Below are positions 42,385 through 53,416 of a stretch of DNA of 64,000 nt, piece by piece. The DNA is from Tillandsia leiboldiana (Eukaryota; Streptophyta; Magnoliopsida; Poales; Bromeliaceae), in contig CM055068.1 of NCBI GenBank assembly GCA_029204045.2, forward strand, positions 32,371,028 to 32,435,027, in the 5' to 3' direction. The notes below the pieces were generated by a model that worked only from the letters and a program-made list of their open reading frames with translations, had not been told where the DNA came from and ran no database searches. A program made the translations under genes and the position numbers. Every line of letters begins with the position of its first letter. The first letter of the stretch is position 1.

Positions 42385-44405
42385 ATGGTTGAAGGTGGAA
42401 ACATCAATCGACCCCCTTTCTTTGATGGAACAAATTATGCTTACTGGAAAGTACGAATGAAAGCCTTTTTAATTTCCATCGACGAAAGGGTGTGGCAATC
42501 AATTGAATTAGGATGGTCTAATCCAACTGAAACTATCTCTGATGTTCGCACCTTAAAACCTAAGTCGAAATGGACCAAGGAAGAGTTAGATTCATCTTCT
42601 TACAATGGCAAGGGAATTAATGCTATTTTTAATGCCTTATCTCAAATTGAATTCTCTCGCGTCTCGGCATGTGAGACTGCGAAAGAAATCTGGGATGTTC
42701 TTCAGGTTACACATGAGGGAAATAACCTCGTGAAGATTCAGAAACTGCAAATGCTTACGAGCAAGTTTGACTCTATCTTGATGGCAGAAAATGAATCTTT
42801 CACGGACTACTATACACGATTGCAAGACATCGTAAACTCATGTGCTAACCTGGGAGAGAAGATTCCAGAATTTAAGATTGTAAGAAAGATCTTAAGAACT
42901 CTTCCTGAACGATTTCGCCCAAAGGTTACAGCCATTGAAACTATTAAACACCCGGACGAAATACGTGTAGAAGAATTAGTTGGTTCATTACAAACTTATG
43001 AAATGATGTTTACTACTAACAATTCTTCTGGAAAAGCATCCTCTTCTAAGTTTTCAGGTTATGCGTTGAAAACAACTAAGGAAGAAGACGCGGATACATC
43101 ATCCTCAGACGATGACGAGAACCTTTCTATGGAGGAATTTGAGAAGCAGCTCGCTCTCTTGACAAGGAAGTTTCGCCGCAACTTTCGAAGGGGTAATTCA
43201 AGTAAATCTCCATCCTTCGGAAAGTCGAACAAAGGCAAGGGTACTTCAAGTTACAAGTCAAGAAAGCAAGAGAACTTCTCAAAGGATAAGAAAAGTTCAG
43301 AGGGACAACTACAATGCTTCAAATGTCGAGGCTACGGCCACATTGCAACGGAGTGTCCCAACAAGTATCCGGCAAAGAAGAAGGCGATGCAAGTCGTCAC
43401 TTGGGATGACAACTCAACGTCAAATGAGTCGTCTTCAAGTGATGAAGAAAAGAGCTCCACGGCATTCCACGCGTCCATATCTTCACCCTTTGTGCTTTAT
43501 GGCAAGTACATCCGAGTCGTTGTCCAACTCCACTGTTGAAAAGATTGCAACGGACAACGAATCGGATGATTCGGAAGGTGAAGATTTTGCTTTAGCCTAC
43601 CACAGACTATTGAGGGATTCAAAGAAAGTGGCTAAGCAAAACAAGAGTTTGAGAGGGAGAGTGCATGATCTCGAAGAAGAAGCAAAAAGAGCAACTTCTC
43701 TCTCAAACGCTCTTGAAGTGGAAAGGGAAAATCTGATAAAAGTAAATGTTTCCCTTCAAGAGTCCAATGAGCTTTTTGAGAAGGAACATACAAAACTGGT
43801 GGATAAAGCGGATCATTTCTCAAAGCTCTACAACGAGGCTCGACAGGATAACCTGGAAATGACAAAGACCATTTTCCAACTCAAGGATGACTTGAAGCGA
43901 TTCTCTTCAGGAAGGAGTAAGTTGGATAGGCTTCTTGGTCTTGGTCAAACAAATCGGTTCGGCCTCGGGTACACTCAAACTGGAAACAGTCCAAGTTCGA
44001 GTGGGACAGTCTTTGTGCCTCAGTCGGTATCTCCTCCTCCGACACCGGAATTCACGACAACCAACGACAACAAGCCTACTTCATCCTCTTCGGAATCGTC
44101 AAGCACAAAGGTATGTTTTCGTTGTAATTTTGCAGGGCACATTGAAAGAAATTGCAAGATTGGAGCTCAAAGATCAAATCAACCACATCTTGCAACTGCT
44201 ACCAATAAGTTCACTCCCCGGAATTCAAAGAAGGATTTTTTCAAAAGAAAAGAACATTGGTAGTACTCCAAACAAGACGATGACAAAAGAAAAAGATTTA
44301 TCAGACAAAACGTCTTCATCAAGGAAAATTTCTCAACCATTGCCGACATACTCCAAAACTCAAAAGGTTTGGGTATGCAAAGGTGAAATCCTTCCTTGTC
44401 TTTAA
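42385..44405 (+). pseudogene. Element C gag, frameshifted
   Basis: Open from the ATG at 42385 (MVEGGNINRPPFFDG) to 43539: the whole gag core and knuckle 1 (CFKCRGYGHIATEC near 43315). Compared with A, a two-base loss near 43490 (ACCCTTTGTGC) shifts the frame. The second open part (to 44263) holds the coiled coil and knuckle 2 (CFRCNFAGHIERNC). One more base change near 44240 shifts it again, and a stop follows at 44403. Knuckle 2 and its linker are clearly different from A and B, so this part of C comes from a diverged sublineage. Confidence 0.85.
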
Positions 44406-45472
44406 TCGTTCTACGATTAAATGTTGTGTAGTTTATGTAGACTATTTTTTCCTTTCTTTTGGCCGACCCGTCAACCATCTTTGGGAGGTAAATGGTATAT
44501 TTTCTTATTGGTTGATGATTTCTCTAGGTTTTCTTGGGTAGCATTTTTAAAAGAGAAAGCTGATACGTTTGATTCTTTTCATGAGATTTGCCATCGTATT
44601 ATGATTGAAAAGAATGAAAAGATCATTCGTGTTAGGAGTGATAGAGGTGGAGAATTCATAAATTCCAAATTCATTGATTTTTGCACTTCCAAAGGCATAA
44701 AACATGAATTCTCAGCACCCTATACACCTCAGCAGAATGGTGTTGTTGAGCGCAAAAACAGGGTTGTTCAAGAGATGGCGCGTGTGATGCTTCATAGCCG
44801 GAATTTACCGCTACACTTTTGGGCTGAAGCTGTGAACACCGCTGTCTATGTCATTAATCGAGTGTATTTGCGCCCAGGAACTTTAAATACACCATATGAG
44901 CTGTGGTTTAGTAGAAAACCGGATATCAAATACTTTCGTATCTTCGGGAGTCGATGTTACATTTTACGTGACCGTGAAAATCTTGGAAAGTTTGACTCTC
45001 GAAGTGACGAAGGGATCTTTTTGGGTTATTCTACAAATAGCAGAGCATATCGAGTATTTAACATCGAATCTAAAACGATTGTAGAATCTATAAATGTTAA
45101 AGTAGATGAAGCTTTTCACTTTGCATCTGAAAAATCTACCCTCGATATCTCTCTAGATGATGATACTCCTGTAAGTGCATCTTCTCATGATAATACTTCC
45201 AATATTAATGATGCATCTAATGGTTCTTCAAGTTTATCTGATGTGCAGGAATCATCTCATATACCTCCGAGTACTCCGTTTCAACAAACGCTACGAATCT
45301 CCAAGGATCATCCTGAATCAAACATCATTAGAGATCCACAAGAAGGAGTTAGAACTCGGAGGCAGTTGGTTTGTGGATTCGCTTGCTACGTATCTTTAAT
45401 CGAACCAAAGAACTTAGATGAAGCTCTTCAGGATGACTACTGGATTAAAGCAATGCAGGAAGTGTAGTGCAC
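44406..45472 (+). pseudogene. Element C pol remnant: integrase core to RT start
   Basis: After EILPCL and a stop, about 60 bp of unrelated filler (44403-44462) joins directly to the integrase core at TRQPSLGGKW. Compared with A (15418-16063) about 640 bp are gone: the whole protease, the integrase HHCC finger and the first catalytic Asp (HMDLMGP). The rest is open to WIKAMQE, where G2 starts. It cannot yield an active pol. Confidence 0.88.
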
Positions 45473-45479
45473 CGATTTC

Positions 45480-46300
45480 TGCGAAATAGCAAAACTCGGT
45501 AAAAATACTTGTAACATATTTCAAATGTGATTACAAGTGGGTTAGAAGCGTTTCGAATCAACGCAAAAGCTGTTGAGTCGAAAAGTGAGTTGTGGTTGGA
45601 AAAGCGAAGCCTCAAGTTTGCAAAATTTGGACCCGAGTTCGCCGAGTTCGCAAAATGGAGAAATTCGGCGAGAAGACTTGTAACGTGTTTTAAATATGAT
45701 TACAGTCGAGTTCGGTGCATTTCGGGCTGACGCGAAGGGCATCGGGTCGAAAAGTGACTTGAACCCCGAGGACTTGGCAAAAATCTGGAGTTTCTGAAAT
45801 TTGTGATCACGAAGCATTTTCGGAGCCCTGTTTCGGAGACTTAGAATAGTCAAAAAATTTAAAAGAAATCGTGGGGTGTCTCACAAAAGTTTTCTGATTA
45901 AAAGGGGTGAAAAACTGAGGTGAGCGATTAAAGGAAAATTGGAGAACGAAGCGAAGAAAAATGCTTCGTAAGTTCTGAAACTGCAGTTTTGACAGCGCAG
46001 TTGATCGCGAAGCTTTTTCGGGGCTCTCTTTCGAGCGCTTAGAGTAGCCCAAAAATTTAAAAGAAATCGTGGAGTGTCTCACAAAAGTTTTCTCATTAAA
46101 ATGGGTGAAAAATCGAGGAGAGCGATTAAAGGAAAATTGGAGAACGAAGCGAAGAAAAATGCTTCGTGAATTCTGAAACTGCAGTTTCTGACAGTGAAGT
46201 TGATCGCGAAGCTTTTTCGGGGCTCTCTTTCGAGGGCTTAGAGTGACCCGAAAATTTAAAAGAAATCGTGGAGAGCTTAAGAAAAATTTGTAGATTAAAA
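45480..46300 (+). repeat. U3 tandem repeats of G2 LTR (period about 198 bp)
   Basis: AAATTTAAAAGAAATCGTGG recurs at about 45856, 46053 and 46252, with neighbours GCGAAGCTTTTTCGGGGCTC and ATTAAAGGAAAATTGGAGAA repeated at the same spacing. Further upstream, CTTGTAACRTRTTTYAAATRTGATTACA occurs twice (about 45508 and 45676). The second LTR has the same set at 53424-54245. Confidence 0.8.
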
Positions 46301-46804
46301 GGGAGAAGAAAAATTACAGTTTCGATTTCCCAGTTGACGGCAAAACGCGGCGTAAGAGGGATATCTGAATTTGCTCTCTGCAGGAGCAAACTGCAGGAAT
46401 TGGGATAAATTGGGAATTTTTTTGGTAAGTTGGGGCATTTTGGTAAAATCACCTATCCTCCCAACTACCCACCTGCAGGAAATTAAAGTCTCTCTCTCTC
46501 TCTCTCTCCCTCTTGATTACATCTCTCTCTCTCTCTCTTTTTTGCTGAAACGAAAGAAAGAAAGAAAGAAAGAAGAAGAGGAAGGAAGGAAAGAAGAAGA
46601 GGAAGGAAAGAAGAAGAAGAAGAAGAAGAAGAAGACATTTTTTTTTCCCTCTGCCTCTTTGTGACCAGTAAGAGTTTCCTCTCTCTCTCTCTCTTTTCTC
46701 CTCTTTCTTGGCAGGGAAGGTAGGAAAAAAAAAAAAAAAAAAAGAAGAGAGAGGTGTGCAGCTGCTGCTGCTAGAAGCAGCAGCAGCCGCATAAGCTGCG
46801 GATT

Positions 46805-46837
46805 CAGCAGCTTATGCTGAATCAGCATAAGCTGCTG
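46805..46837. repeat. 33-bp palindrome among CAG/CTG hairpins in G2 5' LTR
   Basis: Arms CAGCAGCTTATGCTGA (46805-46820) and TCAGCATAAGCTGCTG (46822-46837) are perfect complements around a single A. They are flanked by GCTGCTGCT/AGCAGCAGC pairs on both sides (about 46758-46872). The second LTR has the same at 54761-54793. Confidence 0.9.
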
Positions 46838-49451
46838 ATTCAGCTGCTGCTGCACAAGGCAGCAGCAGCTGCCAGCAACACACAAAAAAAAGAAAAAGGG
46901 AGAAATCTGGATAAGAGAAGAAGAAGGAAAATTTGAGAAAAATAAAGTTAGGTAGAAAAGACTTTCTCTTCTCTTCTCCAATGAGCAAATCATCAAGTGA
47001 GGGGAAATTGCTCAAATTGAGTTTTCTCTCAAATATTTTTTTTTGGGCATTTTGCCCTAGGCTAAAGAGATCAAAAATTTTCTTTGGCCAATATGTCAAG
47101 ATGGGATTATTTTTTTCCTATTCTTGTAAATTAATCCAAAAAGTGCCTCTTTGGGAGAAAAGAGACCAAGTTGATGTTTTTCCCCTTATGTTGAAAAAGG
47201 GGATTGAATTGAGAACTTCTCCTTTCACATTTTTTTAAAAGGGTATCAAGCTATAAATTTTAAGGAATTAGTGGATCATGAGAACAAAATTGCTTCATGA
47301 TTTCCCTTTTTTTTCATTCTAGGAAAATCTTGAAGATCAAGAGGGCAACTTTTGGTCTCTTTTAAAAGCAAAGTGAAACATTAGCTTTCATTGCTTCTCT
47401 TTTGGTCAAAAGAATACCCAAAGAGGTAAGGTTAAAATTCTAGGGTTCTAGTTTTTGAACTCTTGTGGAATTAAAATGACAATGAGATAATTTCCTTCAT
47501 GGTTACATCATATTTAGGATTTTCTTTTAAAGATTAAAATATTAAAGAGATCAAAATATCCCTATTACAAGAGTATGCTAATAAAAGGGATTTTTGCAAC
47601 TTTCTTTCTTTATTGGTCAAAATGAACCCATAGAAAGAAATAAAGAGTAAACCTAGGATTCTCTTTTATAGTTGTGTGGAATTAAAAAGAGTATGGAAGT
47701 GATTCCTAATTGGTTTCATTATGAATTTAGGGATTTCTTGGAGAATAGAAGGTCAACCCATCTTATTCTTGCAAGAGCGACTAAAGGTGGGGGATTCTAG
47801 CGAACGAGGGTGACCTCTCCCCTTTGTCTTTTGCTTTTTTAACCCGAAGCATGCTAATAGAGTTAGAGTTTGTAGGAAGTATGAACAAGTGCTTGTGCGT
47901 ATTCTTGAGCTAAGAAACATGGAAATGCTTTATTACATGAGTAGAGGAGTAAAAAGTATAAAGTTATGTTGATGGCATACTACATGTTAGTATGAAAATA
48001 TTACTGTTGCATGATGGATATATGACATAGGAGAAACCTAGATTAAGGTTTATGAGTGGCATTCACCATAGGACTTCACGAGTGACATTATGCTTGAGTC
48101 AACTAAGGGTGTATGTAGAATTTAAGCTTAACTTAGAGTCAAGTCTCTAAGAGAACATAGTATAGTTGAGGTTAAAATGCAAAGTGAGTAAAACCCCTAG
48201 AGTTGTCATAGGGAGTTGGGTCAATGTACCTTCACTTTAACTTCAACTTGAGCAAGAATGAAAGTAAAAGACATAAGTCCAAGGGACTTTGGTTACCTTG
48301 AGGCATGGACCTAGGGTAAGTAAATGAGTAAATAAAAGATAAGCTAAAAGCTTAAATGAAAAGAGAAAGAAATTGCCAAGGGGCAATGTGAGCTAGAGGC
48401 TCAATCGAGAAAGAAAGAAAAGGGCACAATGTGCAAGAAAGGCTAAAAGCCAAGGTAAAAGAAAGGAAAGGAAAGAAAGAGTAAAAGAAAAGATATAATA
48501 AAACGGGCGTACCTTCGGGGGTGAAACGTGGTTCTTGTTGGAGTTTAGGGCAGTGTCCCTCTCCCGGGCAGTGACCCGTATGACACGTTTTCCCGTTGGA
48601 CGGGGTAACACTTGCGGGTGTTATCGGCAACCTTAGAAATCTTGTCTTATGGCAGCTTGTATGCCGGGCTGGGGCCCGTTGGGCAAGATACTCTGAGGGT
48701 TTAGCAACTTTAATTAAAGCACAAAGAAAAGCAAAGTGAGTGAATGGTCAAGTAAGAGGTTGGGTTAGAATGGCACCTTACAACGACATAGAGTCGTGTC
48801 ATGGCAAAGGTAAAAGTGTTGAGCATGCTAGTTAGAATTTACAGCTTTCCATACTGTATTTCATTCTCTATTATATTGCTTCCATTAGACTAAGCGGTGC
48901 AGGGCATTTTCTCTCGGTGGTTGAACCCACTGGGAACTTGGTTGTAGTTCTCACACCCTTTGGGTGACATCCCCACAGGTCCTTGTACATCGAGCGAGGC
49001 ACGCGACAGGGGCAAGGGCCCAGCAGAGTAGCGACCTAGCAGTCTAGAGTCGCCAGTACCATTTTGGAGTTTTTATCTTCTTGAGCGAACTTTTGTATGT
49101 GAGGAACAATGTAATCTTTAAATGTTTAAGCTTCATGTTGGAAAAAGAGAAAAAAAAATATGGATGTAAATTGTACTGTAGTTGCATGTTAAAAGAGAGT
49201 TGTATTATAAACAAAAGTATTTGTTTTCGCTCAAGTGATGTACTTTCATTTCATCTAACTATTTGTTTGAATGACTGAAAGTTTTAAATTCATAGATATC
49301 TTCTCTGATTGCTTACTCTTCCGCTACATTGAATTGAAATTGTTGAAATAAACCGTTCCTTTCGGGTCTTGAAAGGTCATGCCCGATTGGCGGGTCTGTT
49401 GGCGCGCCCGAACTGCTCAAATTGACGGTCTCGGGGCGTGACAGATAAGAG

Positions 49452-49463
49452 TGGTATCAGAGC
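49452..49463 (+). other. G2 primer-binding site (tRNA-Met)
   Basis: TGGTATCAGAGC, eight bases inside the LTR end, the same spacing as in G1. Confidence 0.92.
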
Positions 49464-51026
49464 CTAGGAATAGTCCTAGGTGGTTAGCAAACCTTAGGAA
49501 GACTCTAGGGTTTAGGCACGAGAGAGTGTGTGGATCTTTTGGCGAAAGTATATGATTGGGTTTTACGATTCCCAAGAAGGACATTGGGAATGGATCGAGG
49601 GTAATAAGCTTTCATTCTTTGGACTATTACGTTGGCGGCCGACAACGTAAGGTCAGGGGTGAAAGGGAGTGCCCTTATGTACTTTCGCATGATTGGGTCG
49701 ACGAGCCCTTTTGTTTGGTATCTAGCTTGCGCATTGTCCAAATTATCAAATTTGGGCTAATCGTTTCGTTGTGGTGTTGTTGCTTAGGGAATAGCAATGG
49801 CATCGAGTGATCGATGAAGAATAGGATCCGCGTCGAGGCAAATTGAGCCCTTGGAGCGCTCAGGCTCGAGTGAAGCGAGTTGAAATTTGGTGCTTTAGTT
49901 TGTACTTTGGCCAAATTGGGCAAAGTGTGACCGATGAGGTCCGAAGGTGACTCGGTGAAAGACCGACTCACGAGACGTTGGCGATCGTTAGATTGCGAGA
50001 GCCATGTTGAAATGTCCTAAGGTTTAGGGCAAGAAAGTTTTATGGACTTGGTGGTGAAAGTTCGCTCTTGGTGATAGTAGCGACCATGTGACGTGTCGAT
50101 GTGACTGAATTGCCGCATAGTGCGTTAGTGAGGCCCAGGGTAGGCTTCAAGATGTGAGAACCTCTCGATAGAGCGGGAGTCTTGTGGTGCTGGTCCGATG
50201 GATCGGTATAACGGCAAGGGTTGCCACCGAAGGGTTCGCGTGTTAGTTGCCAAAATTGGAGAACTATTATTGTGGTGCCTCCACCCAGTTGGGGGAAGTG
50301 CACAGGTACCATGGGTGTGCTTAAGCAAATCGCTTAACACCGTGGATTCTACGAGTTGACATAGAGGTGTAAGACGCACAATCTTGTGGGTGCTCATGGA
50401 GCACAGGTACCCTTTAGCCAGAAAGAGCTGGTTAAGTGGCACCTTAGCGTTTGCTAAGTGTGATAGGAGTCGATAGAGAGTTTGTGTCGTAGATTGACGA
50501 CTAGCGAGTGGGTTTTGCTCGGTGAAGAATAGTAGTCACGTGGCGACGCTTAGTGGGTTCGTTGAGGGACGATCCGTGCCTGGACCATATATGATGACTG
50601 TGGAGCCTGTAGCCATGTGGGCAGGCGCAGTCGGCTGTGAGAGACAGTGGCCCGAGACCTGAGGGCGGGGCATAATAGATTTTTGGTCGGGGCGGTAGTC
50701 CGAGTGATGACTCGGGAACGTAGAGTGCCACGTGTGAGCCTCGAGGCTATTAGTACACTGAGAGTGTAGACTGCGACCAGGCCATAGGGCTGGTGATGAT
50801 TGAGATACTGTTACTCCTAGTGGGAGTGTTAGTGCGGTAGTCCTAAACGAGGATCTGACCGCATGATGATTGGGTCTGCATGCTAGTTACAGACGATATA
50901 TGATATCGAGTGGAAGGTTGGGCTATAGGCCTGCATTGGACCATGGTATGTGGACCTGTCAATAGTCTGAAATAAACGGGTTGGCCGAGAACTCGTGGTT
51001 GAGAGCACGAGTGGCGTGTGGAATAG
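49464..51026 (+). other. G2 interior without recognisable gag
   Basis: About 1.5 kb between PBS and RT. No frame longer than about 100 codons, no gag motif, zinc knuckle or protease motif seen. Moderately GC-rich with many scattered stops. Either a badly decayed gag or unrelated sequence that replaced it. Confidence 0.55.
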
Positions 51027-53360
51027 TTGGGAGTAAGGATTGGTTTTCGCCCTCTAAGTCAAGCAAATAGGGCGGCGGAGTTGAAGGAGCTTAAGGCTAA
51101 ATTGCAAGACCTGCTGGACAAGGGTTTCATCAGACCCAGCATATCTCCTTGGGGAGCTCCAGTCCTGTTTGTGAGGAAGAAGGACGGGTCACTTCGGCTA
51201 GTGTGGACTATCGGGAGCTCAACAAATTGACGATCACGGACCGATATCCATTGTCGCGGATCGACGATTTGATCAACCAGTTGCAAGGTTCCCGAGTATT
51301 TTCGAAAATCGACCTTCAATCGGGATACCACCAATTAAAGATTAAGCCGGAGGATGTGCACAAAACGGCTTTTAGAATGCGGTATGGACACTACGAATTC
51401 ACTGTAATACCGTTCTGGTTGACTAATGCTCCGGCGGCATTCATGGATTTAATGAACCGCAGTTTTCAGCCTTTCCTTGACCGATTTGTTGTCGTCTTCA
51501 TTGACGACATTTAGTCTACTCTCGAAGTGACAACGAGCATGAGGATCACCTACGACAGGTTTTACAAGTACTTCGGGAGCGGGGCCTGTTCGCGAAGTTG
51601 AAGAAATGCGAATGTTGGCTCCGGGAAGTGGCGTTCTTAGGACATGTGATTTCTGAGGCAAGGGTGTCTGTGGATCCCAAGAAAATTGAAGCAGTGAAGG
51701 ATTGGCCCCGACCAACCAATGTCACCGAGGTTCGAAGCTTTATCGAACTCGCGGGCTATTATAGGTGGTTCGTGGAAGGGTTTTCCAAAATTACCATTCC
51801 ACTCACCGGCCTTACAAGAAAAGGGGCTAAGTTCACTTGGAGCGATGCTTGTGAAAGAGGCTTCCAGTTGCTCAAGAACAAGTTGACATCGGCTCCAATC
51901 CTTGCTTTACCTATTGCGGGAAAAAGTTTGTGGTGTATAGTGATGCCTCAGAGAGTGGTCTGGGGTGTGTACTTATGCAGGACGAGAGGGTTATAGCCTA
52001 TGCCTCCCGGCAGCTGAAGAGTTATGAAAGGAACTACCCCACCCACGACCTCGAGCTTGCCGCGGTAAATTTTGCATTGAAGCTATGGCGTCATTACCTC
52101 TACGGGAAACATTGTGAGATTTACACGGATCACAAAAGCCTCAAGTATTTGTTCACTCAGAAGGAATTAAACCTGAGGTAGCGTTGATGGTTGGAGCTTC
52201 TTAAAGACTATGATGTTAGCATCTTGTACCACCCGGGGAAAGCAAATGTGGTGGTCGACGCGTTAAGCAGGAAATACGTGGAGAATCTCGCCATGGCCAT
52301 TACCGACCAATACACGTTGCAATCCGAAATACGATGGTTTGGCTTGGAGGTTGTGGCTCTCGGTGCACCCGCGAGGCTTATGACACTTACTGTGTAACCT
52401 ACCTTGTTGGAGAGAATTAAAGAAAAGCAAGCGACCGATGAAAAGCTCCAAAAGGTAAGGTCTGATGGGGAGGGCGGCGTTGCAAAGGATTTTAGTGTCG
52501 GATCGAGACCCCCGATTCGTGTCACAATTTTGGAAGAGCTTCCACGAGATCTTGGGGACACGCCTGGATTTCACTACAGTGTATCATCCTCAGAGCGATG
52601 GTCAATCTGAGAGGACCAATTAAATCCTCGAAGATATGCTTAGGGCGTGTGTCCTGGATTATGGCCCAGGGTGGCAGCGATATTTGCCGATGCGGAGTTC
52701 GCCTACAATAATAGCTATCAAACCAGCATTGGAATGGCACCTTTCAAGGCACTTTATGGCAGAAAAATGCAGATCTCCACTAGCATTGGAGTGAGGTCGG
52801 CGAGAGAACATCACTGGGTCCTGAGGTATTGCAAGAAGCTGAGGAAAAGGTGCAAATTGCGCGTCAACGTCTGGTGACGGCGCAAAGTCGGCGAAAAGAG
52901 CTATGCGGACAAAAGGCGGCGCGACCTAGAATTTAAGGTCGGGGATCATGTATTTTTGAAGGCGTCGCCCACAAAGGGTGTAGTGCGATTTGGGATGCGG
53001 GGAAAGTTGAGCCCTCGCTTTCTTGGACCTTATGAGGTATTGGAGCGGGTGGGCCCAGTGGCCTATAAAGTAGCTTTGCCCCCGGACTTGGCAGGAATTC
53101 ATGATGTGTTTCATGTGTCACAACTCCGCCAGTATGTCCATGACCCGAGGCACATAATCAACTACCCACCGCTTGATCTGCGAGAGGATATGAGCTATGA
53201 TGAGTTCCCGTATAAAATTGTGGATCGGCGTGATAGGAGACTAAGAAACCGCTCCATCCCCTATGTGAAAGTGCTTTGGACGAGGCATAGTGAGGAGGAG
53301 GCCACGTGGGAGCCTGAGGCTGTGATGCGGGAGCACTATCCTCGCTTGTTCGAGGAATAA
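51027..53360 (+). pseudogene. G2 pol remnant: RT, RNase H, integrase C-terminal part
   Basis: RT begins near 51075 (AAELKELKAKLQDLLDKGF) and shifts frame near 51203. The FIDD catalytic motif lies just before a stop at 51512. RT connection and RNase H (YSDASESGLG, YTDHKSLKY, HPGKANVVVDALSRK) follow with stops near 52181 and 52397. Near 52495 the sequence jumps from the RNase H-integrase linker directly to the second catalytic Asp region, read in a shifted frame. The integrase zinc finger and first Asp (about 400 bp compared with G1) are therefore missing. The last part (52956-53360) is open: integrase C-terminus and chromodomain-like tail ending ATWEPEAVM...LFEE and stop. Confidence 0.87.
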
Positions 53361-53401
53361 ATCCTAAGGTACGTGAGTTTTAGTTTCGCGGACGAAACTC
53401 C

Positions 53402-53416
53402 TAAAGGAGGGGAGAA
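53402..53416 (+). other. G2 polypurine tract
   Basis: TAAAGGAGGGGAGAA directly before the 3' LTR start (TGTAGTGC at 53417). Confidence 0.9.

Larger units (their letters stand above)
41066..45472 (+). mobile_element. Copia element C, 5' part
   Basis: Contains the 5' LTR 41066-42351, PBS 42354-42365, gag, then integrase into the start of RT. It stops at 45472 where gypsy G2 begins. The remaining RT, RNase H, ORF3 and 3' LTR are not found on the other side of G2. The protease and integrase N-terminus are deleted. C is inserted in LTR G3. Confidence 0.88.
45473..49443 (+). repeat. G2 5' LTR (4 kb)
   Basis: TGTAGTGCACCG to GGGCGTGACA. It begins with U3 tandem repeats (45480-46300), then CT- and GAAA-type microsatellites (46493-46640), CAG/CTG hairpins with a 33-bp palindrome (46805-46837), about 2 kb of AT-rich sequence without ORFs, and a conserved 3' part shared with the fragment at 9579-10081. 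The long Lys- or Phe-rich frames are microsatellite translations. Confidence 0.92.

Noticed and set aside
46371..47238. Frames rich in Lys/Glu or Phe/Ser, repeated at 54249-55217
   Set aside because: Translations of CT, GAAA and GAA microsatellites in the G2 LTR.
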